A DNA stretch of 64,000 bases from assembly GCA_944323505.1 (NCBI GenBank), contig CALUST010000011.1, positions 81,106-145,105 on the forward strand, read 5' to 3'. Position numbers and translations under genes: made by a program. Of this stretch, positions 1 through 8,739 are shown one piece after another; within the stretch, counting starts at the first letter, position 1, and each line of letters opens with the position of its first letter. Under the pieces are notes generated by a model. The model ran no database searches. It was given only the letters and a program-made list of their open reading frames with translations, and was not told the origin of the DNA. Origin of the DNA: an uncultured Bacteroidales bacterium (GTDB taxonomy: Bacteria > Bacteroidota > Bacteroidia > Bacteroidales > UBA932).

Positions 1-639
1 GGACTTTATCTGAGAAAAACACTGGACAACAAGGCAGAGATTTCCGTGTGGAAGATTACCGAGACGGAGGACGAACTGATAAAACTGAGTTCCACCCCGA
101 CCGACGAGATGGAGGAGATCTCCCTCATAAGGAACGAGAACCTGCGAAAACAGAGGCTTGCTGTCAGGGCACTGCTGAACGAGGTGTTCGAGGACAAGGT
201 GTATCTGAGCCACCACGACAACGGCAAGCCGTTCCTCGAGAACTGCATAACCAACATCAGCATCACACATACAGACAGATATGTGGCCATCATCACCCAT
301 CAGGAGGAAGACCTCGGTATCGACATGGAGTGCATCGACAGGGACTTCACATCCGTCAGGGAAAAGGCTCTTTCGGAAGAGGAGAAGGAGGATCTTGACG
401 ATGATGACGAGAGGCTCAATGAGCAGCTCGCCCTCTATTGGTGCGCCAAGGAGGCCATCTTCAAGAGGATGTCCCAGAACAAGGTGGACTTCTCGGAGCA
501 GATCCACGTGGAGCATTTCAACCCCAAGGACGAAGGGGAACTCGAAGCCACATTCATACACAAGGACGGCTACGAGGAGGAATTCGAACTGGAATATATC
601 ACTTTCGACAGGCACGTCCTGGTGTGGGTCGTAGGCTGA
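1..639 (+). CDS. 4'-phosphopantetheinyl transferase superfamily protein (5' partial)
   Basis: Sfp-like phosphopantetheinyl transferase, which moves the 4'-phosphopantetheine arm of CoA onto a Ser of acyl or peptidyl carrier proteins. The family signature is visible as DLGIDMECI (the G-I-D-x-E magnesium/CoA motif) followed by YWCAKEAIFK, the W-x-x-K-E-A-x-x-K motif. The frame is open to base 1 and the first in-window GTG (46) sits inside recognisable family sequence (LRKTLDN...VWKITETE), so the true start lies upstream. The 3' end is complete and is followed by an AT-rich inverted repeat that may end the transcript. The carrier-protein partner is not in the window. Confidence 0.88.
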   Translation, partial: GLYLRKTLDNKAEISVWKITETEDELIKLSSTPTDEMEEISLIRNENLRKQRLAVRALLNEVFEDKVYLSHHDNGKPFLENCITNISITHTDRYVAIITHQEEDLGIDMECIDRDFTSVREKALSEEEKEDLDDDDERLNEQLALYWCAKEAIFKRMSQNKVDFSEQIHVEHFNPKDEGELEATFIHKDGYEEEFELEYITFDRHVLVWVVG

Positions 640-721
640 CGGGGATTCAGCCGCAGAGGGCAGCCACCGCAAAACAAAAGTGTTTCGGAAATTTGAAGGA
701 TTCAAATTTAGAATATATTGT

Positions 722-759
722 AATGACCTGTTAATAAATAATTTAACAGGTCATTTTCT
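722..759 (+). terminator. Perfect 13-bp inverted repeat, probable terminator
   Basis: The arms AATGACCTGTTAA (722-734) and TTAACAGGTCATT (743-755) are perfectly complementary around an 8-nt AT loop and run into TTTTCTC. It lies 80 bp after the phosphopantetheinyl transferase stop. The stem is AT-rich for a terminator, so an operator role upstream of the nrdD promoter is an alternative. Confidence 0.5.
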
Positions 760-786
760 CATATGTTGATAACTTTTCCGGGACCG

Positions 787-821
787 TTTCAGAAAAGGTA
801 CTGATATTTGGCCTATATTTG
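787..821 (+). promoter_or_regulatory. Putative nrdDG promoter
   Basis: TATATTTG at 814-821 matches the Bacteroidetes -7 consensus TAnnTTTG. The -33 region (GTTTC, 786-790) is a weak match. Transcription would begin near 828, giving a leader of about 120 nt before nrdD. Confidence 0.5.
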
Positions 822-827
822 TGGTCA

Positions 828-948
828 CAAGTCCCGGGGAGGGACTTCTTTCCGAATCAATCTAACAAATGCCGGGCAAGGATGCTGGAAGACATTCCGG
901 GGATACGGGGTGCCGGAGGCAAACTGCCGCCACAAATAAATTGTAGAA
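828..948 (+). other. Structured leader of nrdD, no assigned RNA family
   Basis: There is no gene between 640 and 948. The leader holds AAGTCCC-GGGGA-GGGACTT (7-bp stem, 5-nt loop, about 829-847) and a TCCGG/CCGGA pair further down. I compared it by eye with the cobalamin riboswitch core and found no convincing match. Whether it controls nrdD is unknown. Confidence 0.3.
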
Positions 949-3156
949 ATGGTCAAGTTCGTAATCAAGCGCGACGGCAGGATCGTCGACTTCGACAAGA
1001 GAAAAATCGTAGATGCCATCCTCAAGGCAATGAATGTCACAGATGCCGGAGAGGATATTGTCCTTGCTGCGGAAATTGCCGCGGCCATCTCCAGGATAGA
1101 GACCGAGAGCATGAGCGTCGAGGATATCCAGGATCATGTCGAGATGGAGCTGATGAACAGCCCGAGGAAAGAGGTCGCAAAGAAATACATTGCGTACCGC
1201 AACCAGAGGAACCTTGCCAGGAAGGCCAAGTCGCGCGAGATCTTCAAGGAAATCATCGAGGCCCAGGCGACCGATGTGACAAGGGAGAACGCCAACATGA
1301 ACGCGGACACCCCTGCCGGCATGATGATGAAGTTCGCCTCAGAGTCCACAAAGTCGTTCGTGGACGAGTGCCTGCTCTCTGAGGATGTCAAGGAAGCCGT
1401 GCAGAACTCCTATATCCACATCCATGACAAGGACTACTATCCTACAAAGAGCCTTACCTGCGTCCAGCACCCTCTCGACAAGATACTCAAGAACGGGTTC
1501 TTCGCAGGGCACGGCGAATCAAGGCCGGCAAAAAGAATCGAGACGGCAAGCATCCTGGGCTGCATATCCATGGAGACAGTGCAGAACGAGATGCACGGGG
1601 GACAGGCCATCCCGGCATTCGACTTCTACATGGCGCCTTTCGTCAGAAGGACATTCCATGAGGAGATCAACAACATCAGCGAGATGACAGGGAAGGACTA
1701 CAGCCATCTGAAGGACATCCCTATCGACGACTACATCAGACGCGACCTCATCGGCATCCAGGGAGAAGAAAGGGTCGTGCAGCACGCCATCAACATGACT
1801 GTAAGCAGAGTGCACCAGTCAATGGAGGCATTTGTGCACAACATGAACTCGATTCACTCACGTGGAGGCAACCAGGTGGTGTTCAGTTCCATAAACTACG
1901 GCACGGACACATCTGCCGAGGGTCGCTGCGTGATAAGGGAGATACTCAACACGACCTATGAAGGCGTGGGCAACGGCTCGACCGCCATCTTCCCGATACA
2001 GATATGGAAAAAGAAGAGAGGGGTAAGCTATCTGCCGGAAGACAAGAACTACGACCTCTACAAGTTTGCCTGCAAGGTGTCGGCAAGAAGGTTCTTCCCG
2101 AACTTCCTCAACCTTGATGCGACATTCAACCAGCACGAACTCTGGAAGGCTGATGACCCGGAAAGATACCAGTATGAGGTGGCGACAATGGGCTGCCGGA
2201 CAAGGGTGTTCGAGAACAGGTTCGGACCTAAGACCTCCATCGGGAGGGGCAATCTCTCGTTCACTACCATCAACCTTGTCCGTCTCGCCATCGAATGCAT
2301 GAACGAGCCGGATCAGAACGAGAAACTGAAGATGTTCTTCAACAAGCTCGACTGGGCTCTGGACATCACGGCAAAACAGCTCTGCGAGAGATATAACTTC
2401 CAGAAGACGGCTCTCAAGAAGCAGTTCCCGCTCCTCATGGGGGCACTCTGGCTCGGCAGCGAGAACCTTAAGGAGGATGACACCATCGAGTCCGTCATCA
2501 ACCAAGGCACGCTCGGCATGGGATTCATAGGGCTTGCAGAGGCATTGATAGCCCTCACAGGCAAGCACCACGGGGAATCGGAAGAGGCACAGCAGCTCGG
2601 TCTGAGGATAGTCACCTATATGAGGGACAAAGCCAACGAGTTCTCCGAGAAATACCAGCACAACTTCAGCGTCCTTGCCACCCCGGCCGAAGGACTTGCC
2701 GGCAAGTTCACCAAGGCCGACAGGAAGAAGTTCGGTGTGATTCCGGGCGTCACGGACAAGGAATACTACACCAACTCCAACCATGTGCCTGTGTACTACC
2801 ACTGCACTCCGAAGCACAAGGCAGAAGTCGAGGCCCCGTACCATGCCCTCACTACGGGAGGACACATATTCTATGTGGAGATAGACGGGGATGCGACCCA
2901 CAATCCTGAGGCAATCATGGCGATTGTCGACCTCATGGACAAATACAATATGGGGTACGGCTCTGTCAACCACAACAGGAACAGATGCATGGACTGCGGA
3001 TTAGAGAACGCCGACGAGGAACTTGACGAGTGCCCTAAATGCCACAGCCACAAGATTGACAGGCTGCAGCGCATCACAGGCTATCTCGTAGGTACCACAG
3101 ACAGATGGAACAACGCCAAACTGGCTGAGCTCAAGGACCGCGTTGTACACAAATAG
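949..3156 (+). CDS. nrdD: Anaerobic ribonucleoside-triphosphate reductase, class III
   Basis: Glycyl-radical enzyme that reduces ribonucleoside triphosphates to deoxyribonucleotides without oxygen. The N-terminus (VIKRDGRIVDFDKRKI) is an ATP-cone allosteric domain, roughly residues 1-95. The C-terminus carries the structural zinc site Cys680/Cys683/Cys695/Cys698 (CMDCGL and CPKCHSH). The glycyl-radical loop RITGYLVGTTDRW follows, with Gly715 the probable radical residue. At 735 aa it is of normal length. The activase gene nrdG follows after 7 bp, so the two are surely co-transcribed. Presence of this enzyme fits an anaerobic lifestyle. Confidence 0.96.
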   Translation: MVKFVIKRDGRIVDFDKRKIVDAILKAMNVTDAGEDIVLAAEIAAAISRIETESMSVEDIQDHVEMELMNSPRKEVAKKYIAYRNQRNLARKAKSREIFKEIIEAQATDVTRENANMNADTPAGMMMKFASESTKSFVDECLLSEDVKEAVQNSYIHIHDKDYYPTKSLTCVQHPLDKILKNGFFAGHGESRPAKRIETASILGCISMETVQNEMHGGQAIPAFDFYMAPFVRRTFHEEINNISEMTGKDYSHLKDIPIDDYIRRDLIGIQGEERVVQHAINMTVSRVHQSMEAFVHNMNSIHSRGGNQVVFSSINYGTDTSAEGRCVIREILNTTYEGVGNGSTAIFPIQIWKKKRGVSYLPEDKNYDLYKFACKVSARRFFPNFLNLDATFNQHELWKADDPERYQYEVATMGCRTRVFENRFGPKTSIGRGNLSFTTINLVRLAIECMNEPDQNEKLKMFFNKLDWALDITAKQLCERYNFQKTALKKQFPLLMGALWLGSENLKEDDTIESVINQGTLGMGFIGLAEALIALTGKHHGESEEAQQLGLRIVTYMRDKANEFSEKYQHNFSVLATPAEGLAGKFTKADRKKFGVIPGVTDKEYYTNSNHVPVYYHCTPKHKAEVEAPYHALTTGGHIFYVEIDGDATHNPEAIMAIVDLMDKYNMGYGSVNHNRNRCMDCGLENADEELDECPKCHSHKIDRLQRITGYLVGTTDRWNNAKLAELKDRVVHK

Positions 3157-3163
3157 CCGGGAA

Positions 3164-3667
3164 ATGGAGATCAGGGTACTGGACATATTGGAGGAGACCA
3201 TGGCCGACGGGCCTGGTCTCCGTATTTCAATATATTGTGCAGGATGCAAGCATCATTGCCCGGGCTGCCACAACCCGCAGTCATGGGACATGAACGGCGG
3301 AAGACCGATGGATACCGACGACATCCTGAAAATCATCCTTGATGATGAGTTCAGCAATGTCACGTTCACCGGCGGAGATCCTTTCTACCAGGTGGAGGCT
3401 TTCACGGAACTCGCAAGAAAGATAAAGGAACACTCGTCCAAGACCATCTGGTGCTACACAGGCTTCACTATTGAGGAAATCAGGGCAGACGAAAGACTGC
3501 CGATGATGCTCCCGTACCTGGACGTCGTGGTGGACGGGCCGTTCATAATGGAAAAAAGAGACACGGAACTGCTGTTCAGAGGCAGTTCAAACCAAAGAAT
3601 CATCTATCTCAACGGAAAAGAGGAAGACATCATTCCGGGTACTGTGCAGACAATACCTGTGAAATGA
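3164..3667 (+). CDS. nrdG: Anaerobic ribonucleotide reductase-activating protein (radical SAM)
   Basis: Radical SAM activase that installs the glycyl radical on NrdD. The C-x3-C-x2-C cluster motif is present as CKHHCPGC, followed by HNPQSWDMNGG. I chose ATG 3164 because the protein then begins MEIRVLDILEETMADGPG, the usual family start; an in-frame codon at 3143 would overlap nrdD. The product is 167 aa. Its 3' end overlaps the 3' end of the convergent epimerase gene by 38 bp. Confidence 0.95.
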   Translation: MEIRVLDILEETMADGPGLRISIYCAGCKHHCPGCHNPQSWDMNGGRPMDTDDILKIILDDEFSNVTFTGGDPFYQVEAFTELARKIKEHSSKTIWCYTGFTIEEIRADERLPMMLPYLDVVVDGPFIMEKRDTELLFRGSSNQRIIYLNGKEEDIIPGTVQTIPVK

Positions 3668-5087
3668 ACCTATTCCTGGATGTCACGGTCTTCCGGACAT
3701 TTGCCATGTCGCATTCCGTGCACCAGCCACCCCCAAGAAGGACATATTCAAGAGAGGCCGTGAAACGGTGACCGTGCTCGCATTCCCATTCGAAGACGGC
3801 ACCTCTCTTCCCTATGCTGTCAGCAGGCCCGATAAAATGTCCGCCACGGAACTCAGCCGCCGCCTCTATCTCGTCCTGAGTCAGCGACCATATCGGTCGG
3901 GAGACATCGTATCCCCTGTCAAGGACGACAACCTCTCCGGCAGCACGGGCCTTGTCCAGATTCTTCTCCAGAGGACGCGGACGCACACAACTCCAGGAGG
4001 TGATGCTCCTGTATTCCTCTTCGGAACCATAATATGCCTCCAACTTGTCCGGATCGTCAGTCACCCAAGTCTGGGTGCCTAAACCTTTCTCATACGCAAG
4101 AGGTCTCATGAATGCCTTTATGAGCGACGACGGCACAAGACGGGCAAGGGAATAATACCATGGCAGCCTGGAGACGAGATGCCTGAAATACTCATCAACC
4201 GGGATATTCGCCCTGAAATGCAGATACTTCTCAAGTTCATCGGCATCAGTGTACCACATCCCGTGGAAATTTCTCGTGGCAAACCACTGCGGCTCAAATA
4301 CTTTCTCGACAGAACTGATGCCAAGCGGGGCGAGAAGCCTGTTCTCGAACTCGTAGTTGCTCATCCTGTACTCCTCACCGCTGCTGATGTTGTAGAACCG
4401 GTTCCAGAACTCTTCCGGGACGTCTTCTTCACACACATTGGCAAGCAGCCTGCCGGAATCCTCGACAGTCGCCCACTCCAGCATCCCCTGTACCGGGACA
4501 TGAAGGGCGACAGGGTTAATCTGCCTGAATATGCCTGGATAGAGTATCCCTGACTGGCGTAGAGACACCCAATGTCTCAAGCCGGAATCAGCAAACAACT
4601 TCTCGGCAAGACATTTCGACACGGCATACATATCGTATGCACTGGCATATACAGGGTCTCCGGCACATCCCCAATGGACGGGATACAGCCTGTCCCCGCA
4701 CTGGGCAACGGACCCGATGTATACCACCTTGATATTGTCTCTGTTCTCCTGGGCAAGAACCGCCCGCACTACATTCTCAGCCGCCGACAGATTGACCTTC
4801 AGTGTCTTCTCGGGATAATAGTCCGCCTTAGGCGACACCATACCCCCGACATGAAGCACATAATCCGCCCCTGTCACCCCGGCCAGCACATCTTCATATA
4901 CTGTCAGGTCTCCCCATATTATCTCCACGTCAGGATCTCCTGAATAGTCTTTCAGCAGTCTGAGATTCTTCTTGCTGCGTCTTGCAAGAATCCGGAGCCT
5001 GAAGCGGTCCTTCCGCTTGTACAACTCCGTAAAACCTGCCCATCCCATATTACCGGTGGCACCGGTCAGAAAAACTGTCTTCTTCAT
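3630..5087 (-). CDS. NAD-dependent epimerase/dehydratase with C-terminal zinc-ribbon-like tail
   Basis: Extended short-chain dehydrogenase/reductase. The Rossmann motif TGATGNMG is at residues 8-15 and the catalytic Y-x-x-x-K appears as MYAVSK. The SDR core covers about residues 1-330. The rest is a less familiar domain ending with Cys436-x-His438-x-His440 and Cys456-x-x-Cys459, a spacing that resembles a metal-binding ribbon. The substrate cannot be named. It starts 25 bp after the EnvC-like gene and may be the last gene of that minus-strand operon. The 3' end runs 38 bp into nrdG on the opposite strand. Confidence 0.82.
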   Translation of the reverse strand: MKKTVFLTGATGNMGWAGFTELYKRKDRFRLRILARRSKKNLRLLKDYSGDPDVEIIWGDLTVYEDVLAGVTGADYVLHVGGMVSPKADYYPEKTLKVNLSAAENVVRAVLAQENRDNIKVVYIGSVAQCGDRLYPVHWGCAGDPVYASAYDMYAVSKCLAEKLFADSGLRHWVSLRQSGILYPGIFRQINPVALHVPVQGMLEWATVEDSGRLLANVCEEDVPEEFWNRFYNISSGEEYRMSNYEFENRLLAPLGISSVEKVFEPQWFATRNFHGMWYTDADELEKYLHFRANIPVDEYFRHLVSRLPWYYSLARLVPSSLIKAFMRPLAYEKGLGTQTWVTDDPDKLEAYYGSEEEYRSITSWSCVRPRPLEKNLDKARAAGEVVVLDRGYDVSRPIWSLTQDEIEAAAEFRGGHFIGPADSIGKRGAVFEWECEHGHRFTASLEYVLLGGGWCTECDMANVRKTVTSRNRFISQVLSAQYPE

Positions 5088-5112
5088 AAAAAATCTTATT
5101 CTGGGGATGCCG

Positions 5113-6303
5113 TCATTTCTTCCTGAGCCAGAGTTCAGGATTCTGCGGCGACTGGCCCTGCCATATTTGGAAATGCAGTCTCGTCTCCCCGTTGATCGTA
5201 TCGACAGTGCCTATCCGCTGCCCTGTCTTCACCTTGTCACCGGCCTTGACATCGGCAGTCTGCAACTTGCAATAGAATGAGAAATAATTGCCATGCTGCA
5301 CAAGCACACATATATTATATCCGGGCATCACGACAATCTGCTTGACAACGCCGTCAAAGACAGCACTGACGGCCGTCCCCGGTGACAATGCCACGTCTAT
5401 ACCATTGTTGAACGGCATCTTGAGCCTCGTGAACACAGGATGATACCGCTGACCGAATCCCTCGACGACAGGCCCGGCAGCCGGCCACGGCAGCCGCCCC
5501 TTGTTCCTGGAGAACTCGGATGCCAGTTTGTAGTCAATCTGCGGCTTGGCATCGCCTTTGGCGGCCGCAGCCTTCATGGCCTCCTCCACCAGACGCTCTA
5601 TCTCCTTGTTCAAGGCATCTACCTGCTTTTTCTTGGCAGCCAGCTGGCGCTGATACCTGGTCTTGTCCTTTTTCAGCTTGCTGACCATCTGCTCAGACTT
5701 GCTTTCATCAGCCTGGAGCGAGGCAAGTTCCGCCTTGCGCTGCAGCCTCACTTTCTCTGTCTCGGACTTGAGCTGCTGCAACCTTGACTTTTCTGCAGAC
5801 AGTTCAGCCTTGGCCTCGTCTATCGCCTCCGCCTGTCTCCTGATCTCGCCTGCAAGATTCTTGAAATAGCCGTATCTTCTGAACGCCTGCCCGAGATTGT
5901 CGCTTGCAAGAATGTACATATACCATATCTTGGCATCCCTGTTCTTGTATGCGCTCCGCACAAGCCTCCCGTAATGCGCGACGAGGGTGTCTATCCGTTC
6001 CTGGAGCCTGTTTATCTTCTTCTGGGTCGCGTAGATACCGTCAGAATACACCCGTATCTGCCGCTCTGCAGCAGATACAAGTTCCTTCCTGTTTGATATC
6101 TGCTTGCGTATGAGCGTCAGGTCCGAGAGCAGGTTGCGGCTCCTGGCCACATTGTCGGAAATCTGCCTGTCGAGAATCGCGATCTCCTTTTCCAGAGACG
6201 CCACTCTTGACTCATAAGCCGCCTTGTCCTGTGCATTCGCGGCACAAACCGCCAGAAATCCGCACAGGAAGACCGGGATTATTCTATACAGTAGATTACT
6301 CAT
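5113..6303 (-). CDS. EnvC-like murein hydrolase activator (coiled coil + degenerate M23/LytM)
   Basis: A signal peptide (cleavage near VCAANAQ) is followed by a long coiled coil over about residues 25-245, rich in Lys, Glu, Arg and Gln heptads. A LytM/M23 domain covers about residues 285-396. Active M23 enzymes carry H-x-x-x-D and H-x-H zinc ligands. Here the first His is Asn299 (N-N-G-I-D) and the second His of H-x-H is Gln379 (LHFQIW). Loss of the metal site is what is known for EnvC-type activators of cell-wall amidases, so regulation of cell separation is the likely role. The start overlaps the upstream TPR gene stop as ATGA. Length is 396 aa. Confidence 0.87.
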   Translation of the reverse strand: MSNLLYRIIPVFLCGFLAVCAANAQDKAAYESRVASLEKEIAILDRQISDNVARSRNLLSDLTLIRKQISNRKELVSAAERQIRVYSDGIYATQKKINRLQERIDTLVAHYGRLVRSAYKNRDAKIWYMYILASDNLGQAFRRYGYFKNLAGEIRRQAEAIDEAKAELSAEKSRLQQLKSETEKVRLQRKAELASLQADESKSEQMVSKLKKDKTRYQRQLAAKKKQVDALNKEIERLVEEAMKAAAAKGDAKPQIDYKLASEFSRNKGRLPWPAAGPVVEGFGQRYHPVFTRLKMPFNNGIDVALSPGTAVSAVFDGVVKQIVVMPGYNICVLVQHGNYFSFYCKLQTADVKAGDKVKTGQRIGTVDTINGETRLHFQIWQGQSPQNPELWLRKK

Positions 6304-8018
6304 TTCTCCATTTCTGACTTTCTCCGCATTATCTTCTCGTCAAGCCCTTCAATCTCCCCGTTATTCTTGCTCTTCGCCTGAGCCCAATAGACAAAGGCCA
6401 GATCATATTCCTTCAGGGCATACAGCACCTCTGCATAATGGTCAAGAATCACGACGCTGTCCTTTCCTCCATACAGCATCGCATGCTTGAAGAATGGCTT
6501 TGCCTCCAAAGCCTTGCCCTGCAGATAGAGAATCCAGCCGAAAGTATCGAGATACGTAGGGTTGTCCGGCTCCTTCTCCACCGTGATCTTGCTCATCGCA
6601 TAGGCCTTGTTGAGCCTCTTGCCCTCCATGCTGAGGAAATATGCATAGTTGTTGAGCACAGGGACATACGTCGGATCTATCTTCAATGCCGCATCGTATG
6701 CCTTATAGGCCTTGCTGTTCTCCCCCAGGATATGATACATGTCTCCCATCGTAGTATATGCGTTCAATGTCCTCAGGCTGTCGCCCCGGCTCACGGCAAG
6801 GACAGTATCGCAGATGCCAAGGACCTTGCGGTATTCCCCGAGATTGTAGTCGGCAAGGCTCGCCATCTCAAGAAATCCCGGCTCGGACGGGAACCTGCGG
6901 AATGCCCGCCTCCCTTCGACAGACAATTCTTCCCACTCATTGTTGTACATCAGCAGCTCGATATAGTTGGCCACGGCGGAGACACTATTAGGATACAGGT
7001 CCTTGTTTCTCCCGAACATGGCCTTGGCCTCGGCAGCACGCGAGGTACCATAATAATATATGCCGGCTGCCATAAGCAGGGAACTGTCCTGCGGATGCAT
7101 GGCAAGGCAATCTGTCACCAGCGAATCAATCTCCCCCGAGAACGTCCTCAGGAATACCGGGTCGGATCTCCGGAAAAGGCTGGTCAGATATTCCCCTTTC
7201 CCCTCAGGAGACACCGAGTCCGAAAGGATGAAACCGCGGACGGAAGAGAAATAGTCATTGTATCTCCTCGTGACACGGAACACCTCAGCCTTGCCCAGCA
7301 TGGCAGGGGCATAGTCCGGGGCGACGGCCAGCGCCTCGTCATACGACTTGAGCGCAAGCGAGTCATTGTACATCGACATCTGGTAATCCCCTATCATAGA
7401 CAGCACCTGCGGAGAAGACGCCTCGTCATTGAACTCCAGCAGAGCCGAATACGCCTCCTCATACCGGCCCTCCCTCCTGAGCAGGTCAAACCTCGTCAGC
7501 ACGGTCGGCTCGCTCTTGCCGAACACCGTATCTATCTGGTCAAGAGTCTCAAGGGCCTTGTCCGTCTGCCCCTGGGACTGGTACAGTTCTATGAGATTGT
7601 AATACAGTTCGCTTTTTTTCGGGAAGTCCTCCAGAAGTTCCTCAAGCATCGCCACCGTTAGTTCCTTGCGGTCGGTGGCGGAATAAAGCATCGCGAGACG
7701 GTAGCGGTACCAGAAATTGGACGGGTCGAGCCCGACAGCCGTCTCAAGTTCCTCAGCCGCCTCATCCATATTGCCGAGGCAGAACTCCGTCATCCCGAGA
7801 TAGAAATGTGCGGCATCGTTGTCAGGCGCCTCGGACACAATAGCCCCCAGCATCTGCGAAGCCTTGGAGAAATCCCTTTCATTGTATTTGGCTACAGCCG
7901 TAATTATCTTGTTCTCAATGAGTCTGTCATCTTTCTCCTGAGCATCGGATACCCCCTGCCAGCAAACTGACATGAAAGACCAGACACATATTATGGCTAT
8001 AAGTCTCATTTTCCTCAT
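6300..8018 (-). CDS. Secreted tetratricopeptide-repeat protein
   Basis: Periplasmic or surface-facing TPR protein. An N-terminal signal peptide (MRKMRLIAIICVWSF, cleavage near VSDAQ) is followed by TPR units throughout, for example AAHFYLGMTEFCLGNMDEAAE and AYKAYDAALKIDPTYVPVLN. The start at 8018 is preferred because the reading frame upstream (to 8060) gives a non-signal sequence and overlaps the promoter region. It is coupled to the EnvC-like gene by a 4-bp ATGA overlap, which suggests a shared envelope or divisome role. The precise partner is not evident. Length is about 572 aa. Confidence 0.85.
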   Translation of the reverse strand: MRKMRLIAIICVWSFMSVCWQGVSDAQEKDDRLIENKIITAVAKYNERDFSKASQMLGAIVSEAPDNDAAHFYLGMTEFCLGNMDEAAEELETAVGLDPSNFWYRYRLAMLYSATDRKELTVAMLEELLEDFPKKSELYYNLIELYQSQGQTDKALETLDQIDTVFGKSEPTVLTRFDLLRREGRYEEAYSALLEFNDEASSPQVLSMIGDYQMSMYNDSLALKSYDEALAVAPDYAPAMLGKAEVFRVTRRYNDYFSSVRGFILSDSVSPEGKGEYLTSLFRRSDPVFLRTFSGEIDSLVTDCLAMHPQDSSLLMAAGIYYYGTSRAAEAKAMFGRNKDLYPNSVSAVANYIELLMYNNEWEELSVEGRRAFRRFPSEPGFLEMASLADYNLGEYRKVLGICDTVLAVSRGDSLRTLNAYTTMGDMYHILGENSKAYKAYDAALKIDPTYVPVLNNYAYFLSMEGKRLNKAYAMSKITVEKEPDNPTYLDTFGWILYLQGKALEAKPFFKHAMLYGGKDSVVILDHYAEVLYALKEYDLAFVYWAQAKSKNNGEIEGLDEKIMRRKSEMEK

Positions 8019-8054
8019 AAAATCCGGAATTTTAGATACAACGATCCGGACGAA

Positions 8055-8086
8055 TTGCAAAAATAGTACAAAATCTTGTATATTTG
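8055..8086 (+). promoter_or_regulatory. Promoter of the sigma/anti-sigma pair
   Basis: TTG at 8055-8057 and TATATTTG at 8079-8086, 21 bp apart, fit the housekeeping Bacteroidetes consensus. Transcription would start near 8093, about 100 nt before the sigma gene. Confidence 0.55.
8058..8065 (-). promoter_or_regulatory. Putative -7 box for the TPR-EnvC-epimerase operon
   Basis: Read on the minus strand this is TATTTTTG, matching TAnnTTTG. No good -33 element is seen. It overlaps the plus-strand promoter of the sigma gene, so the two divergent units may compete. Confidence 0.4.
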
Positions 8087-8193
8087 CAGGACGCGTCTGA
8101 AAGAATTGTCAGGAAGAATGCAACATTCTGCAATGCGGTTGCATCTTTTATTTCGCGGTAGTGTATAAGAAACCTGTAATTGGAGACTGTACT

Positions 8194-8739
8194 GTGACCG
8201 AAGCCTCGGAGCAAGAACTGATTGATCTGTGCATAAAGGGAGACAGGATAGCTCAGAGGGCTTTATATGACCGGCTGGCTTCCCGTATGTTCCCGTTGTG
8301 CATCAGATATGTCGGGGAGAGGGACACAGCCGAAGACATCCTCCAGGACGGTTTCGTCACACTATTCTCAAGGCTTGACAGTTTCAAGGGGCACGGGTCC
8401 TTTGAAGGCTGGGCGAGAAAGATCTTTGTCAACACTGCACTCATGTACCTGAGGAAGAAAGATGCGCTGAAGATGAGCGACGAGATAGAGACGGCGCGCA
8501 ATCTCAGCACGGACATCACCTCACAGATGCAGAACATCGGTTACAAGGAACTGATGGGACTCATCACATCCCTGCCGCCCGGGTTCAGGACAGTCTTCAA
8601 CATGTATGTCATCGAAGGCTACTCACACAAGGAGATCGCCGACATGCTGAACATAACGGAGACCACATCAAGGACACAGTTGAGCAGGGCAAGGGCATGG
8701 CTGCAGAACAAGATTAAGGAAAACAGTAAAGATGCTTGA
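8194..8739 (+). CDS. ECF-type RNA polymerase sigma factor
   Basis: Sigma-70 family, extracytoplasmic function type, about 181 aa. Region 2 is seen as RALYDRLASRMFPLCIRYVG, ERDTAEDILQDGFVTLF and FEGWARKIFVNTALMYLRK. Region 4 carries a helix-turn-helix (GYSHKEIADMLNITETTSRTQLSRAR). I favour GTG 8194 (TEASEQELIDLCIKGD) because GGAG lies 8 nt upstream and family members start there; GTG 8161 in the same frame is the alternative. The next gene overlaps by 8 bp and encodes a protein with a cytoplasmic tail and a membrane helix, the normal position for an anti-sigma factor. Confidence 0.9.
   Translation: MTEASEQELIDLCIKGDRIAQRALYDRLASRMFPLCIRYVGERDTAEDILQDGFVTLFSRLDSFKGHGSFEGWARKIFVNTALMYLRKKDALKMSDEIETARNLSTDITSQMQNIGYKELMGLITSLPPGFRTVFNMYVIEGYSHKEIADMLNITETTSRTQLSRARAWLQNKIKENSKDA

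Noticed and set aside
828-948. Cobalamin riboswitch before nrdD
   Set aside because: No GCCACTG B12 box or GGTG-AA core could be found; GC-rich hairpins alone are not enough.
1858-2973. Antisense reading frame (371 codons) opposite nrdD
   Set aside because: Fully inside nrdD, no recognised domain; the sense product has all catalytic motifs.
6438-7661. Plus-strand frame (407 codons) across the TPR gene
   Set aside because: Arg/His/Leu-rich composition without any motif, opposite clear TPR repeats.
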